From Enoplolaimus lenunculus (taxonomy: Eukaryota; Nematoda; Enoplea; Enoplida; Thoracostomopsidae): a stretch of DNA of 64,000 nucleotides. The position numbers and the translations under genes were made by a program. The DNA is taken from assembly GCA_030248215.1 (NCBI GenBank), contig JASANG010000295.1, positions 398,501-462,500 on the forward strand. The letters run 5' to 3'. Below are positions 11,901 to 26,900 of this stretch, in pieces (the first letter of the stretch is position 1; each line of letters begins with the position of its first letter). Under the pieces are notes generated by a model. That model made no database searches and was not told the origin of the DNA. It worked only from the letters and a program-made list of their open reading frames with translations.

Positions 11901-14900
11901 ATTCCTTTACTTTTAAGATTGGAACTCCCAGACCAAACATTTATTTTTGTTTTACGCCGTTTTGCCAGCATAAATTAATTTTATGCGTAACGAACAAAAC
12001 CAAGTCGAGTTTAATTGAAAACCCAACTGAGGTTAGCATTAATACAGCCATCTGCTCCGCTACAAAACTATCCAAAGCTCGACCACACGAAGTTTTAGAT
12101 TTATCTTTGCATTTGCTGAGTTCTAGGTTTTATTGAAATTCAACGAAATGCACGACGATTATAACAGCATTGAATGAAATTGAAGATAGGCCAAGTTTTA
12201 GAATGCTACGTACGTGTTTACGTTTAGCAAATATATATACTTTCTTCACTCCCAAAGAAGAATAGAAGAAATATCGTTAGTAGAACAACATCACGTAGTT
12301 CAAACCAGGGTGCGACCGGATATAATTCACGGGATACCGCAGCCGGATGATAACCGGATATAGCATCAAAACGTTGTCATTGTGATAAGTATATGAGTCG
12401 CGCAAAAGTATATGTTGTTTATTGTAATAAAGCTATAATAGTTGTTGGCTTAGATTTTTTAATTTTTTTACTTCAATGTGACAAATTTGAACTCCCTGAG
12501 TTGCCCGATAATGCAATCGCAATTACATTTTTAACATATCCACTTGCAAAAACCCGTTTTATGATATTCAAAACCACACACGTAAATATCCGGCATCCGG
12601 TAGGTTTATACCGGACACAAGTCGCGTTTTTACCAGATATTACATCGGAACCGGAAATCTGGTCGCTCCCTGTTCTGAATGAAATGGCGTACGCCAGAAA
12701 CCGCCACTTTAAGACCCACAAAACAACGTAGAAACCGAGGGTTACACCTTAACGCGTTTTCACTAACTGGATCAAAGCATGAATTCAAAGATATCATTGA
12801 ACCAAAAAAACTACTCAAATGCTATCAGGATTGCAACTCGATCTAAAAAATAAACTGCTAGAAAGAAGAAAGAGTACGCTAAGTAATAAAACCTCCAAAA
12901 CAAGCACAACATATACCTACGCACTCGTAAAGTTAAATTCAACACAATGGCTGGGTTTCTGAAGTCTTACTAAAGTATTTACTTAAGTTATACTTAAGAT
13001 AATTACTGAACTCGTCAACTTGAGTAAATACATAACTTTTCGAACAAAAACAGATAAATGCCAAACGGGAGCCGCTGTACCTGATAATAAAACAGTAATA
13101 GTTCTGCTTTATATTAAAGAGGCGCCATGAGTCTACAATTTCAGTTAGACCAAGGTTAGCATGTCTGAGCAACTAATCTGCAATATGAAAAATTTAATCA
13201 GCGACTTAAGTACTAAATTAACATAAGTAAGCTTTTAACAATGACGAAAGGGTTAAGTGATTACTTAGCACGTACTTAAGTACTAAGTCGTACTTAAGTA
13301 TGGTTTCAGAAACCCAGCCAATGACTTATGTCAGTTGTTTTAAAATCTTCAACTGGTTTACTACCTCTTCTTCACTGCTCCTGCTAAATAGTATTATAAT
13401 TAAATCCAAAATAAATAGCTCTGGCATGCTGTACTGGATAGTTTCAACTCATTAGATAAGCCCCTGGTTCAATTCAATCTTAAACCCGAAGGTTAGGTAA
13501 TTGGTTAATTGTCCGTTATATGATCAACTGATTGTTTACTTGCTCACAACAAAAAAAACTACTTGAAATAACATTTAAAACATATCATGACCCATCCCAA
13601 ATTTCAAATTTTTGACCAACTCAAAAAACGGTTAAGCACACTACATCAAAATAGACTTCGGCACAAACACTATTGCAGTGAAAAGAAGCCGCTCTCTATA
13701 TACTCCAATAATAAACGTTACAGATGATTTGCACTCGAAATTAACTAAATGTTTAATTTGTCTCGTTCGCCTGTGCAAATCAGATGTATATCAAACTGCG
13801 ATCGCAAAATTGAAAGCTGTCGGGTCGACTAACTACAATTTGCACCAAAATAGATACATTCAATATAAAACCAAATAGTTGATGTGCTTTGTTTCGGTGT
13901 TAAGCTAATTTCTGCCACTAATATCTAGGGTTTTAGCCGTCTGTGTCAAACATGGACTTTGCTGTTAAATTATCTACATATATGAAAATAATTTCAAAAA
14001 ATCTTACTGGCATCAAAAGAAAATACTACTGTAATGAACCAGACATAATTACACAGCAATAACAATGATCATTTCAAATTCTAAGGAACCATGTATATAT
14101 AGCACCGCTACATGCTCTTTTAGTAGTTATCAGTTGCGAAGAAACCAAGGGCAAACAGCAGCAAAACGGTGAAATGTTAGCGAACTAGAACACCGGCTGA
14201 AAACACTACACTTGTTTACTTCCTATTCACACTTGTACAAAGCTTCCGCTACGTACTGCTCATTGTTTACCAAACTATTATAACTTTAAACCTAGGCCAT
14301 AACAGGTTTTTAAATCGACTAACTCTAGTGTTTGCGAATCTCAAAATTTCCAAACATTGTTCAGTATGGGCACTAACTAAGCCTGTAAGCGAAAGCCTGG
14401 TGTTGTTAGATGAATGTTTGTGTGAGGAAAGTAAACAAGTAGCAATAACACAACAGACCAATTCCATACTAGGATGAAACTTAGCAGCAGTAGCAACTCA
14501 CTGCAAGAGCAACTCTAAACAGAAATGGTTCGCAAGGGAAAATGTTATATTTCTAAGTGATAGCACCAGTCAACTTACGTACCCCTTGTTCAATGAGTGT
14601 AAGCAGCTATAGATATAACAATACAATAAGCACATTACTTTAAAGAATTACACATTAAACATACTTATATTTAATGGTAGTGACACACCGTAGACCGCAT
14701 ATGAACATAATTACTTTCAAACTTACCTTCATGATGGGTTATAGAGTGCTACCGGATACTACAATATACCGGATCCAAATACTACAGTATACAACAGGTG
14801 TCTGACATTAAAGGCATATTTCAACTAAAAGCATAACTTAATCATACTAATTTAGCAGTACTCGTTATAATTTGTTTCGTTCCTACGACTGTGTAACAGG

Positions 14901-17900
14901 ACCAACTGTGTCTAAACACCTCGAAGCATCTTTCAATTGATATCTGTCTACCTGTCGTTCCTATAATGGTTTTATTAACTAAGATTTGTGGTATGCATGC
15001 ATATTAGTGCTGAACCCATATGTAAGACACCACTGTCCTGACTAGATAAACTACAGAATTACGGGCAAGATATATTTATCCCTATACATTTCTAAGGATT
15101 TCAGTATTGGTGTGCAACTCAAGTATCAGTATCGTACCTTCTTCAATATCTAAATAAGTATCGATATTAGTATATCGATATTTTTATAGTATCGGTTAAA
15201 CAGTAATACATATATCTGCAGTTTCGAATAAAAGTCACTTTAATACATATTGCGATGTTGATTATAATTAACACTTCAATATAGAATTAATATCGTTTCT
15301 TTGCCGAAATTAGATATCCAATCAAAACCCACTGAGTATGTTTTCTTTTAACCAATAAAATTCGGCTACAAAAACAACTTTATATACTCGTCTTAATATA
15401 TAACATAATTTCAGTTCAATTCCGGTTACAGCTTGCTGGAATTGCAGCAAAATTTAGGCTCTGGTTCTGCTTGCAGCTAACACCCTTTCTGATACTGGAA
15501 ATGCGACTTTTACCTGTCAGTTTTCTCAAAATCAATGAGGAGAAATTATCATGAAAAATTTTTCAGGTTTACACACCAATGCAGGATCGGATCCAAAACA
15601 GGATGCAACCGGATATTCAATTCCGGCTGAAAATTCGACAAAAACTGATATCCGTGTCCGGATCCAGTATTCGGAATAAACCTACCGGATATTTATAGTT
15701 GTGGTCCCAAATAAAATAGTTCAACCGGAATTCCTGTTCCGGCCGGAACTCCTTCATAAATTCAATATCTGTTCCTGTTCCTGTTCCACCAGTGAGAGAC
15801 GTAGGAACCGGAATTTTACAGCTTTGTGGCAAATTATGAAGCATAAGCTTAAAATCAATCATTTACGTCTCAAAAATTTTACCCAAGCTTAAGGTTATTT
15901 CACAACTTTTGCGTCGTCTACAAATTCTGCATATTTTACAGTATTCGACGCATATTTTTGTAAATCTTGGAACCCAAACACAACAAATTGATCAACAGCA
16001 TATTTTATATTAAAGTATAGTCAGTTAACAGCAAATCAGTTGTGCGATGGATTCGCAATTCCTGTTTCAGTTCCTGCTTCTGTTCCGGTGAAAAAATTAA
16101 TTCCTGTTTCTGTTCCTGCGCCTTGTGAAATATAGTTCCTGCTGGAACCCTGCCAAATACTAGTACGCTGCTTTTGACAATTGCATATATTTAACATATT
16201 ACTGCGATTACTATTCCGCAAGGCTGTTTAATGTTTTTAACCCACAGAATAAAATGAAGAATCCAGAAAATTTTTATAATAAAAAATTATGAGGTCCCGG
16301 CCCTACAAATTTTTACTTTTGTGCAACGAAAATTGGCCTTTGGCTTCTCGCTCGCGTCGCTTGACAAGTTTGCGCCCGTCCATGTCGAAAATTTCTGAAT
16401 CCCACACTGCACAAATGATAGTAGTATATGATGCTGGTACTACTCTAAAAATTACAGCTTATATTTTTACGTCATGCTCATCTCTGCAACGGGCAGGGTG
16501 CGGCTACATAATGTGACGCATGGCATGCAGCAAAACTGTTTTTTGATTTGGAACGTTAAACAAAAACATGCATGAAAGCGTTATTTACACTAAACCAAAT
16601 AAGTCTTTTACCAGCACTATGCTCAGTAAATGAGTTCAATCTTCTCAGCAAAAATCAATTATTCGGCTATAATTAAGAGCAGTCAACGAAAAGCACCCCT
16701 GTGAAAAGCTTCAAACGTGTGAACACGACTGATTTCCGTAGCCCGACCTACAAGGCGCTAATTCGATTTCCAACTTTACCACAAATAAAGTTAATAAATT
16801 TTCATAAATATAGATGCCTGTCTTTCAAATTTTTCTTCATATTTTGTTCTTCACAGTCTCCTTAAGAACCACAAGCGCACTTAAACGATTGGCTGGCGTT
16901 AAAAGCAGTAAGACACCAAGCTCACGCTCTTATGTCTCGGCCGGGGCATGGGCCCAAAACTTCGGCTTATGCTCGGGCCTGACCCGATATTGTCCAAGCG
17001 TACAACATTTCAGCATACGCGGTACCCGGTTGCAACCCTAAGCACAACTTGACTGGGGACCGCAGTTTTTGTTTATGCCAGGAAAGGGAGTACCAACATC
17101 TGCCAGTTTCTCATACAAGGGGGCTTGCTCCAAAAGTCGCTCCAAAAGTCATTTTTAGGCATAATTATGAGAATTTACAAGCTAATACGTATGTGCCAAT
17201 GTCAAAACCTATGAAATTCTTAGTCAGAGCATGTAAAGGTTAAGGTGTTGATAAACTTTTATCCAGTGTTTGCGGGTACAACTGTAGATACAGTGACAAC
17301 AACAGTATAATTGGTGGTGCCGTATGCAATGTGACCAGCTAAAATAACCATAGCTACTACTTCCCGGTCGATTCCCTGATTACAAAAACCTACTGTCCGA
17401 CAGAAACCAGCGTTACATTTTCCAAAGTTTTGTTCTTCAACTAGCGCCATTCAAGCGATTCATATGAAATTTACATTTCGAGTTACTTCTACAGCCTCAC
17501 TTATGCACCGAACCCGAACGAGTTGAGTTGACCACTACAAAGAACAATATTATAGCCCGTCTACAACAAATCCTCGAGGTTTCGACCAAAATAGACAGTT
17601 CTGGTAAAACTCATGGGTGCCTGCATGGGGGCACTAGAAGGCAGCACACCCCCCAAACTGGCTACTACACCATACAAACACCCTTACATTACATTTCCCG
17701 ACCCAACTCAACTAGTACCTTGCGAGTCACTTACCTCTTTTTTGACATGTGGAAAATTGAACGGTTTTTCATGATTGTATTTGACAACTTTGTTCCAAAA
17801 ATTTGAATACGATTCGGATTTCGCTTCAATGGGACGTTGAATGACCACTAACAGATGTCGCGACTGTTCAATGATGCGTTGATATGTTTTGTTTTGTCGA

Positions 17901-20900
17901 AAATGGTCGATTGTAATGAAACTTGCTGGAAAAACAAATAATTGTTACTAATTAATATTACAAGAGTGGGCTCAAAAGCAAGCCAGTACCCAAACGGGCG
18001 TCACTCGAGTATCCGATGCGTGTGAACCATATTGGACCCTTTGCCTAATACTATGGAGAGCTAACATTTACAGTCGACTCGGGCAACTACAAAAGAACCT
18101 ACATGATTTATATATAACTTATAAGTTATCACTGAGTTCACTAATAACTAACTGTCCACAAGTTATGGTCAAATAACTGATTTAACGCTCATATTGTTTT
18201 ACCAATTTTACAGGCAGTCTTCGGTTTTCCACGAGCTGACAACAGCTGTTACGTACTTCTGCGATACAATCCAAGTTTAAAGCGCTTCTGATAAAGAGTG
18301 TTTCATCGCACAACCGTGCATTTATCTCCACCAACAACAACAATAACAGCAACAACCGGTGAGTATCGCTGTAGAATAACAAACAGGGTGTGAACCCAGT
18401 AGAAACTAAAAGCGATTGCTGACGACCCTGCAACCGCAAAGGTTAAACTGTTGGTCTACATTTTTTATTTTAATTGTGAAAAAACTTGTGCTTCTTAAAC
18501 TTGAGCTGCCAGGAATTGTAATCGCAGCCAAAACGTTCAATATATCCACTTTCACAAAACCGTTTTATGTACGTACTCTGGGTCATAACCGTAGAAATCT
18601 GACTGGTTTATATCGGATACCGGAGCCGGATGAATACGGATGGCGGCCTTGCCGAATGTTAAACCGGAACCATATATCAATCGCTCCCTGACCCTTGAAC
18701 TATACTTTTTCAACGCACAGATCAATCAAAACTCCCTAAAACTAGGGGAGAGTTTCAATTAGTGTGGCCAGGGCCAATTATAATTGATAACTTAGATGGA
18801 AAACTTTAATTGATCTCAAAAGGATTAGTCAGAAATATATTAATTGGTACCCTTTGGGTGAAGCTTTAACGGATATTTTAGCGTAATTTTGATCCCAAAC
18901 CCGTAACTGCCTTTTGTCAGGGTGTAACCTAATGGGCCCATGTCAAGTATAGGGGTCTGTCCAGTAAGAAACAAGGAACTGGGAGACTTAGAGACTTGGA
19001 AGGTTGTACTTAGTCCTAAGCTTAGGTAGGATTAGGCTTATATTTAGGTTTAGGCTAATATTGGGGCTTATGCTCAGTAGGCAAGCCCCTATAGTTTACG
19101 TAGTGCAACGAAAGCATGTTTCTGACATCTGCAGCACAATGAATATTGTTTTAGCTAGCTTTACAAGCAATGTTGAACGCAATACGTAATGTACTATATA
19201 ACTATATACCAGGGTGCAACCGGAATTCCGCTTCCGGTTCCGGTTCCGGCATTTTTTCACCTTCCGGTTCCGGTTCCGGTAAATTTTTACCGGATTTAAA
19301 AATTCCGGTATTATAATTTGGCCGTTTTCTTAACTTTGCTAATTTTTAAGAATCTCTTTTGAAAGCCACTTGTACTCCGAATATAAGCCATTGATGGTGG
19401 ATTTCACTTCAGTCGATGATGAAAATCTAAAATATAACAGGTAAAATAAATACCTATGTTCGACTAAGGTTGTTTCACAAATAATAGAGCAAAAAATACG
19501 ATTAAAATGAAATTTTTGGTGAAATGCATTTTTCACTTTCCGGTTCCGGTTCCGGTAAAATTTTCAAATTCCGGTTCCGGTTCCGGTTCCGGTAAAATTT
19601 TCAAATTCCGGTTCCGGTTCCGGTTCCGGTAAATTGTAATTCCGGTTGCACCCTGCTATATACCAAACGCTACATGACCTCATGCTGTTTTAACAGTCGC
19701 CGGTCTTCGGCTCAAATGCATTTACACATATTTATTCCCAATGTTTGCTTATTTTTCAACCAATGTATCCTGCTCTTGCTGTTAATGAATATATCCCTAT
19801 CTACAATCAGGGTGTAACCGGATATTCATTTCCGTTTCCGGTAAAAAACCGTGTCCGTTTCCATTATACAAAATTTCCGGAAATTCTGTTATTTTAAAGC
19901 TCAAAATTAGTTATAAATCCCATATATATCGCAATTTTTCACTACGGATATGCTGCAATGTTCAATATCAAATAAAAATTACGAAATGTTCCCAAAATCT
20001 TCAAAATTTCGGTACGTCTGCTATTTTTTATAAATCTTATACAGCCTGTGAATATTTGCATGCATCAATTGTGTTGACAGAAAAATAAAACGTCTTTAAA
20101 CTTTTATACTCCAATATCCATTTTCCGTCGTTTTCGCAATCCGTTTACACCCTGCCAGTAATGAAATATACAATGAATATTACAGCATCATATCGAACTA
20201 AAATAGCACACAAACACCACAGGAAATGTCACCAATCTCTGCTGTTATGCGTGTACCGTATCTGAAACACCAGCAAAACACGGTCCCTATCTTCTATACA
20301 CTTGCAACATGTCCCTATCATCTATACACTTGCAACATGTCCCTATTCTAATGAAACTTCCAGGCATTTATTATATTCTAGGATTCATCCCATACATAAT
20401 ACATTACAAAATAACATTCTTTACACTGAAAATACGTAGTTACTATTGTACTCATATCGGCTTCATACAAAGCGGCAAAAGCAACTCCAAAACACATCTA
20501 CCGACCGAAAATTACGGAAAACAACCGTGTATTCATTAGTTAAACAAAACGTCTTAAACGAGAGTCGTTCACGCACCCAGGTGCATATTAATAAGAGGCA
20601 GACCAGGTGGGGCCGCTTACCTTCCAAGAAAAATTTTGCCACACTATCTAGTAAAGTTTCACGTCTGGACTAAGTGATCTAAAGCGCTTACGTGCCACTC
20701 GTGTGCAATCTTTAGCCCCTCGATCCGTCATGTTGAGCTGGCTGGGCCCCCATCACATAGCATTATAAGCTTCGATAGACGAGTGTCTTCAAAATAAACT
20801 GGAAACTAATTATGCCAGTAGTCGTATCGTTCTTAAAATAAAACACTTCAAGTTTGTTTACCAAAAACTTTTGTTCACAACTTACGCATTTGAAATAACC

Positions 20901-23900
20901 TAGTTTCGACTTGACTGTAAGAACTTAAAATACCTTTAATATATACATTCATCGCCAGACAAAACCCGCACACTGCGTTTACCAAATATAGATTTTCAAC
21001 TAAGCTAAAACAAAATGCTTACTTGCGGATCCATGGGATTTAGTATTACGTATGATTTAGTATAAAAATTGTGTTAGGCTTCGTTCTCGCTCCGCTCGCG
21101 AGCTTTTTCCCCATAATATATTGCGTTAAGGGGGACGCCCCGCAGAAATTTCTGGATACGCAACTGATTTCAATGTCATTCGAATTAAATGTTGTAAACG
21201 CAGTGATCATTACAAAATACAAATTACGGTACGTTCATAAGTGCGCAAGGATGGCTAATACCAAACCTTAACTTTCATTCTCATTCCTACTTATCAACTT
21301 CCAATCAATTTCACTTTGCTTTCCAGTAGTCGTTCTGGCTTAAAAAACGTCACAAAAAAGAAAAACCCAAGGAAACCCAAACAAAAGAAAACCAAAAACC
21401 ACGCAAAAACCACACAAAAAAAACACCCCAAAAAAAAAAACCCTTCCCCCTTAATGGCCCCCCCCCGCCCCCCAAGAAAGACCCCCCACAACAACACCAA
21501 ACAAAACCCCACCCCCCCCCCAAACCAAAACAAACACACCTGTTTTCTTAAATGACAAGGGTCGGCACATATATATATATGTTTAGAATGGTAACTATGT
21601 ATCAATTTGAATGATACCCTGATGGAATACACAAGCCAGGATTTTACGTACAGATGCTCCAGAAACTGATCATATCTCCAAGTGTGACACAATAGAAACT
21701 GAATTATACAAATTGAAACACAAAACCTGACGTATACCTCGGAAAATAACATATATACACACGTTTATCCATATACATACAGAATGCTATATGGGGTTTT
21801 TTCCGACACCTCCGCCCCAACCGGCATTTGCCCAAACATTGTTCGAATTTGAAACCTATTGCATATTTGAGCTTCTCACGACCTCCTTTGACCGAAATTT
21901 GAATTTTGGATAAATTCGATTTGTTTTCATATGAGGTCTCCACCTTGACTCCAAAAATTTTTTGCCGAAAACTTAGACAAATTATCTGGGTTCAACCGGA
22001 ATTCCTGTTCTGGCCGGAATTCCTGCAAAAATTCAATTCCTGTTCCTATTCTTGTTCCTGCATTGAAAGATACAGGAACCGGAATTTTTACGGTTTTGTG
22101 GCAAATTATTTATAATCCAATTTTGTTAATAAAGTGTTGTACATGTGTTTTCGCAAAACATTGTGATCAAATAGCTGAAACTTCGCTTAAACCATGTTTT
22201 TGCAAGTTTCTAAAAAGTCCAATAGAAATTTTCGGTGATGAAAATTGTTTCAAATTCCGGTTCCTGTTCATGTTCCGATTCCTACAAAGAGATAAAATTC
22301 CTGTTCCTGTTCCGGCAAAATTCAGTTCATGTTGAAGCCCTGCAAATTATACACGTATCATTCGCCGTAGCATGCAAAGCTGTATGAAATGGTGTTAAAT
22401 TTTCTGTAATCAGATGATTGACTAACGAGTTATCGTTAAATAACTGATTTTGAACGCTGCCACCAGCGATTATAGACGGCGCCAATACGAATATTTGACC
22501 ATAATTCGTTAGCTAATCGTCTCATTCCGGTAAATTTAAAACCTGTCGACTGAGCTCAACAAAGCTGCATCGAAAGATATATAAGTTGAATACCTTTTTA
22601 GCAAAATATTTTGGGTACCAAAGAGGCCTCTTGATCTTAAAAAACTGAATTTTCAAGTCTCAATTTCGTGTGTGAAGTGAAATGATCACGGAGGGTCATG
22701 AGAAGCTCAAATATGCAAATATTTTCAACGTTGAGCCATTTCAAACGCACAGATGTATGTATATCTAATGTAACATTTTATGTTCATGAAACGCCGAGAA
22801 ACAAGCATTTACAAATAAACGCTAGGAAACCATTTAAGCGCAACAATTTGTACCTGATGCTGACGGAAACACTGGTTATATATTTATCCATTTTTCATAT
22901 AGTTGAAATTCTGGCTCCGTCTACTTTACTTGATCCATTTTAGCATAAGGTTTAGGTACTGGCTTAGTTAAAGACTGGCCAACGCTTAGGCTTAGATAAG
23001 CCTTGTCCGTAATCTAAGCTTAAACATGAACCTTAGCTTAAGCCTGCGGGTGGATAGTGTACAACAGCCTATATGCGCTTACAAATACTCACTATCAGAG
23101 AACCATTCATTCATATATGCCAATTATGTAAACCGAAAAGTAACATGCGAAACAAACCAACATACATAGCTAATAGACAAACACCAAATTTTTATAAAAT
23201 ACCAACGGCCAAACCATGAGTTTAAAAAGCCAGCCCCCCGGGTGTTTTTTGAAGCTTTGTAGAAACTTTTTCATTTCAAAGAAGCAAAGCCGCCATTACC
23301 GCTTCTTGTGAGAGCTCAAGTCCTACACAGACCACAAATCTGGCAAAGTTTCAATGTGTGAGAGCTAAATTTCAACTAATGAACGCCCAGCCCACCCACT
23401 CCCCAATCATCAAAAAATAACACCTATATACAACTTACGTCTATAATAGCGACTTAGCATTGCATCGGACGGATTTTTTGGATAATAATATTCCGGATCC
23501 AAATAGATGACCATGTACTCGTTACTTTGCAACAAACCCATATCATCAAGTTCACGCATAAAATAGTACACCGCGTAGTACGGGCCGAACATTAGATATA
23601 CTGAAACCAAACAACATATAAATAAATAAAGACCAAAAGTTTTCACAAAACATACCAAATCATTTATTCTTTATGGCGGCGAGCTGCAAATTCAGCCCCA
23701 TAACACCCGTTTACTCATTTAATGTTTCCAGCCGGTCATTACTACTATTAACCATAAATCCAAATAGCAATTTGAGAAAACCAACAGAATTCGCAGGTGG
23801 AACGATGCCCTCCTCTTCTTCACTTCATACCTAAAAAGCGGCACCAGATAGCAAAAACTCAGATTTATAACCCGAACCAATTTCTCGAATATTAAAACCA

Positions 23901-26900
23901 AATATTTTTTATTTATAATTTATATATATATATATACTATGCATATATATACTCACGAGATAAAAGTGGTGCGTCAGGGCCCGCGGGCGGCACGGAATTG
24001 GCCGTCCGGCGTGGGACAAAATTGGAGGATGAATTTCTCTCGGGTTAGGAAATTCTTAGCTCAAACGTAAAGCTGAATTTTTCTCGGCAAACAGAATATC
24101 TCAACTTTTTATCGTTCTCATAGACTTTTCTGACCCACTGCTTTCTAAATGCAATTTAACACTATAACTACAGAGTGAATAAGTAAAACTCGAGAAAAAT
24201 ACATTAATTGCACAGAAAACATAAAAATTAGTGAAAATTAGTATAAAAATCACTAAAATGCCGTTAATATTTAGTTATACAACTGGTATTTTCGTGAAGC
24301 AGTTGGAAATGGGGTTACGGCTTTTTCATGGGGTCCCACCGGGCGACAAGAAAAAAATCATGCGGGGTGACCCCGCTCCACTTCCATCTTTGACATACTT
24401 CGTGTATCGCGATATGTTTCTGCAATAATATCACGTAGTCGATCTGTGTGTGCTTTCCATACATGAGCAAACGGTTCGTCGAATTTGTGCACCGACTGAA
24501 TGGTCATGCTGTTGTCTTCGCTCAACAGCTAAAAAAACAATGCAATCTGTTATTTATTTTGTTATTTATTTTCTGCTTCCGTAACCAGGTAGCCCAACCA
24601 GATATTAATTTTACCGGATACCGGAACTGGATAGTAATTTTTTTGCCCAGAACCGCATCTTAATCGGATATAGCGTATAATTTGTGTACACCGTTGATAG
24701 TATTTGAGTCGTGCAAAAGTATGCGTTGACTAATTTAAAACCACATTTTTCGCCTGACTTTATAATTTTATTTCATTATGCAAGAGTTACACTTTTTGAC
24801 TTGACCGGAAAGCAGTCGCAGCAAAATGTCCAGTATTTTCACTAGCAAAAATCAGAGTACAGCTGCAACGGCAAATATCATGTATCTGGCCGGTTTATAC
24901 AGGATATGGAAGTCAGGATTACTCTTTCACATATCCGACTTAACGCCGGATTTACGTAATAAAATGGAACCATAACTCCATACTTCAAATTTATGTACCA
25001 CCTAACACCAATTAGCAACAACAGCTTTACCAACGAGACCATCACACCCTGATTGTAACAAGGGGCACAGCCAGAATTTTAGAAAAACGATCATGGTCTC
25101 CAAAAATTTTGAAGGAGGGTTTTATGTTAAAATTACGTACTACCAGAAAAAGTTCCTAAAATCCCAAGGACCAAATCACAAAGCGCAATTCCGAGATAAG
25201 GCTACTGAGATTAAACCCTTCTGGCTACGTCATTGAGTCCACGCTTCAGTTTAGTTTAAATACATACTGAATCAGTTGACCAACTTTAATTACCATCTAA
25301 CGACAGTTGACTTAATTTTTCTGCCATACCAGCCCACATATTTTACTCAGCTCAGTTTCTAAATCTCGACTAAGCCTTAAGCAAATTTGCGCGATTCGTG
25401 AATCGAAAACTTATTACATACAATCAGCCGCGACGATACGATTGAAACATCGTAACTATTAAATACCAGAACCAGCATTCCAAAATGTCTTAGACGTTAT
25501 ATCATTTGGTTATTTTTCGCGAATTCGTTTTTCATTCACAGAAACTCATTCTCATCGTACCTTTAAACTACGAAAAATACCATACGTACATAGAACCAAC
25601 TTGTGCTTTTACAACTGACTGACACCCTACATTCATCCAACAGTGTACAGCGGAAGCGGATTTAGGCTCATATTGCCTTTGTGATTTTTGTTCAAGGACA
25701 TTTAGGAACAGTTTCAGTTAGTATCCCTACTGGCTACACCTTTGTCCTACACAAAGCATTTCGTTAGAAGACCTCATATATACACAACTAATAAACAAAG
25801 ATGCAAACTCTAAGAATATTATATTTATAGTAACACCACACCAAGCTACATAAATAACCATAAAGCATTAAATATACGCCGTGAATTTTATTAAACTCAT
25901 GAATAGTTAATATAAGGTTTAAACACTAAAAGGTTTCAACATCAATCAAGGACAATCATTTCATTAAGTATACTAAAGCATGTATCCGAAGTTTTGTACA
26001 GGTTCGCTTCTGGGCAATATTGTCAAACACACATTTTTTCACGAAACCATAGAAATATAGCGCAACACAGATTACGTATTCCGCAGCTGACATTTGTCTA
26101 AAAATGGTCGTCGTTTGAAATTTTTTTACACATTTGAGCTTTTCATAACATACACTGATCATTCCACTACAAAATTTGAATTTTTTAACAATCAATTTTC
26201 TGGGATCCTGAGTTCCCCCTTGTGACCGATGTAGAACTGACGAAAGTTTTAATCGCACTTCGGGGGTGTTGAGGTAAATGGTGTTAAATTTTCTACAATC
26301 ACCAATCGCACAACTGGCCACACACGGTGGACTGATAACTAATTTGACATCGTGTCGAATCTATGAAGAGCACCGAATCGGTAATTTTGACCATGACTTG
26401 CGAACGGATTGATAGATTGCCAAAAAATTTAACACCGTATAACTCAGCTCAGCACGCTACATCATCGTATGGTATATAAATTAGTGAAATTTTTCGACAA
26501 AAGTTTCATCCGTGCCAAGGAAGGAAGGACCTTTAGAAATTCAAAAAAAATTCAAATTTTTATGTATAAAATTTTGACATGGAATTGTTTCTAACCCGCA
26601 AAAGATGACGAAGTTGCTCAAAATAACACGACTACAGAAATGAAGCTACTCCAGCAATGTTCGCACCCAAGTATGTGTAACATTATTTTTTGTGCCTCAA
26701 TTTCTTACCTTTCCCGTTTATTTACAATTTCTGGCAATTGTTGTTAACGTGAACGGTTTTTTTCGGTCTATCTCGACCTTTACTATTCCATTACATGCGA
26801 CATACCGCTTCCCCGACTAAAACCTGTCATGACCCCTCCACGACTATTACGGCCCCTAATCTACCCGTCATAGCAATCATTTATGAATAATCTAGAGCAC

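Larger units (their letters stand above)
10741..17734. other. 7-kb intron of cyclase gene
   Basis: Contains an inverted-repeat element (10975-11322), hAT-like copies (12306-12672 and a composite near 15.6-15.85 kb), a Harbinger-like element (12949-13319) and further TTCCTGTTCC motifs at 16,050-16,150. No coding recognised elsewhere. Confidence 0.5.
17926..23438. other. 5.5-kb intron of cyclase gene
   Basis: Holds four hAT-like elements (18384, 19210, 19808 and the nested 21986), a foldback element and a strand-skewed A/C tract. No exon is needed here because flanking codon phases match. Confidence 0.6.

Noticed and set aside
21294-21752. 152-codon minus-strand frame rich in Phe and Gly
   Set aside because: Translation of the A/C-only tract; no domain.
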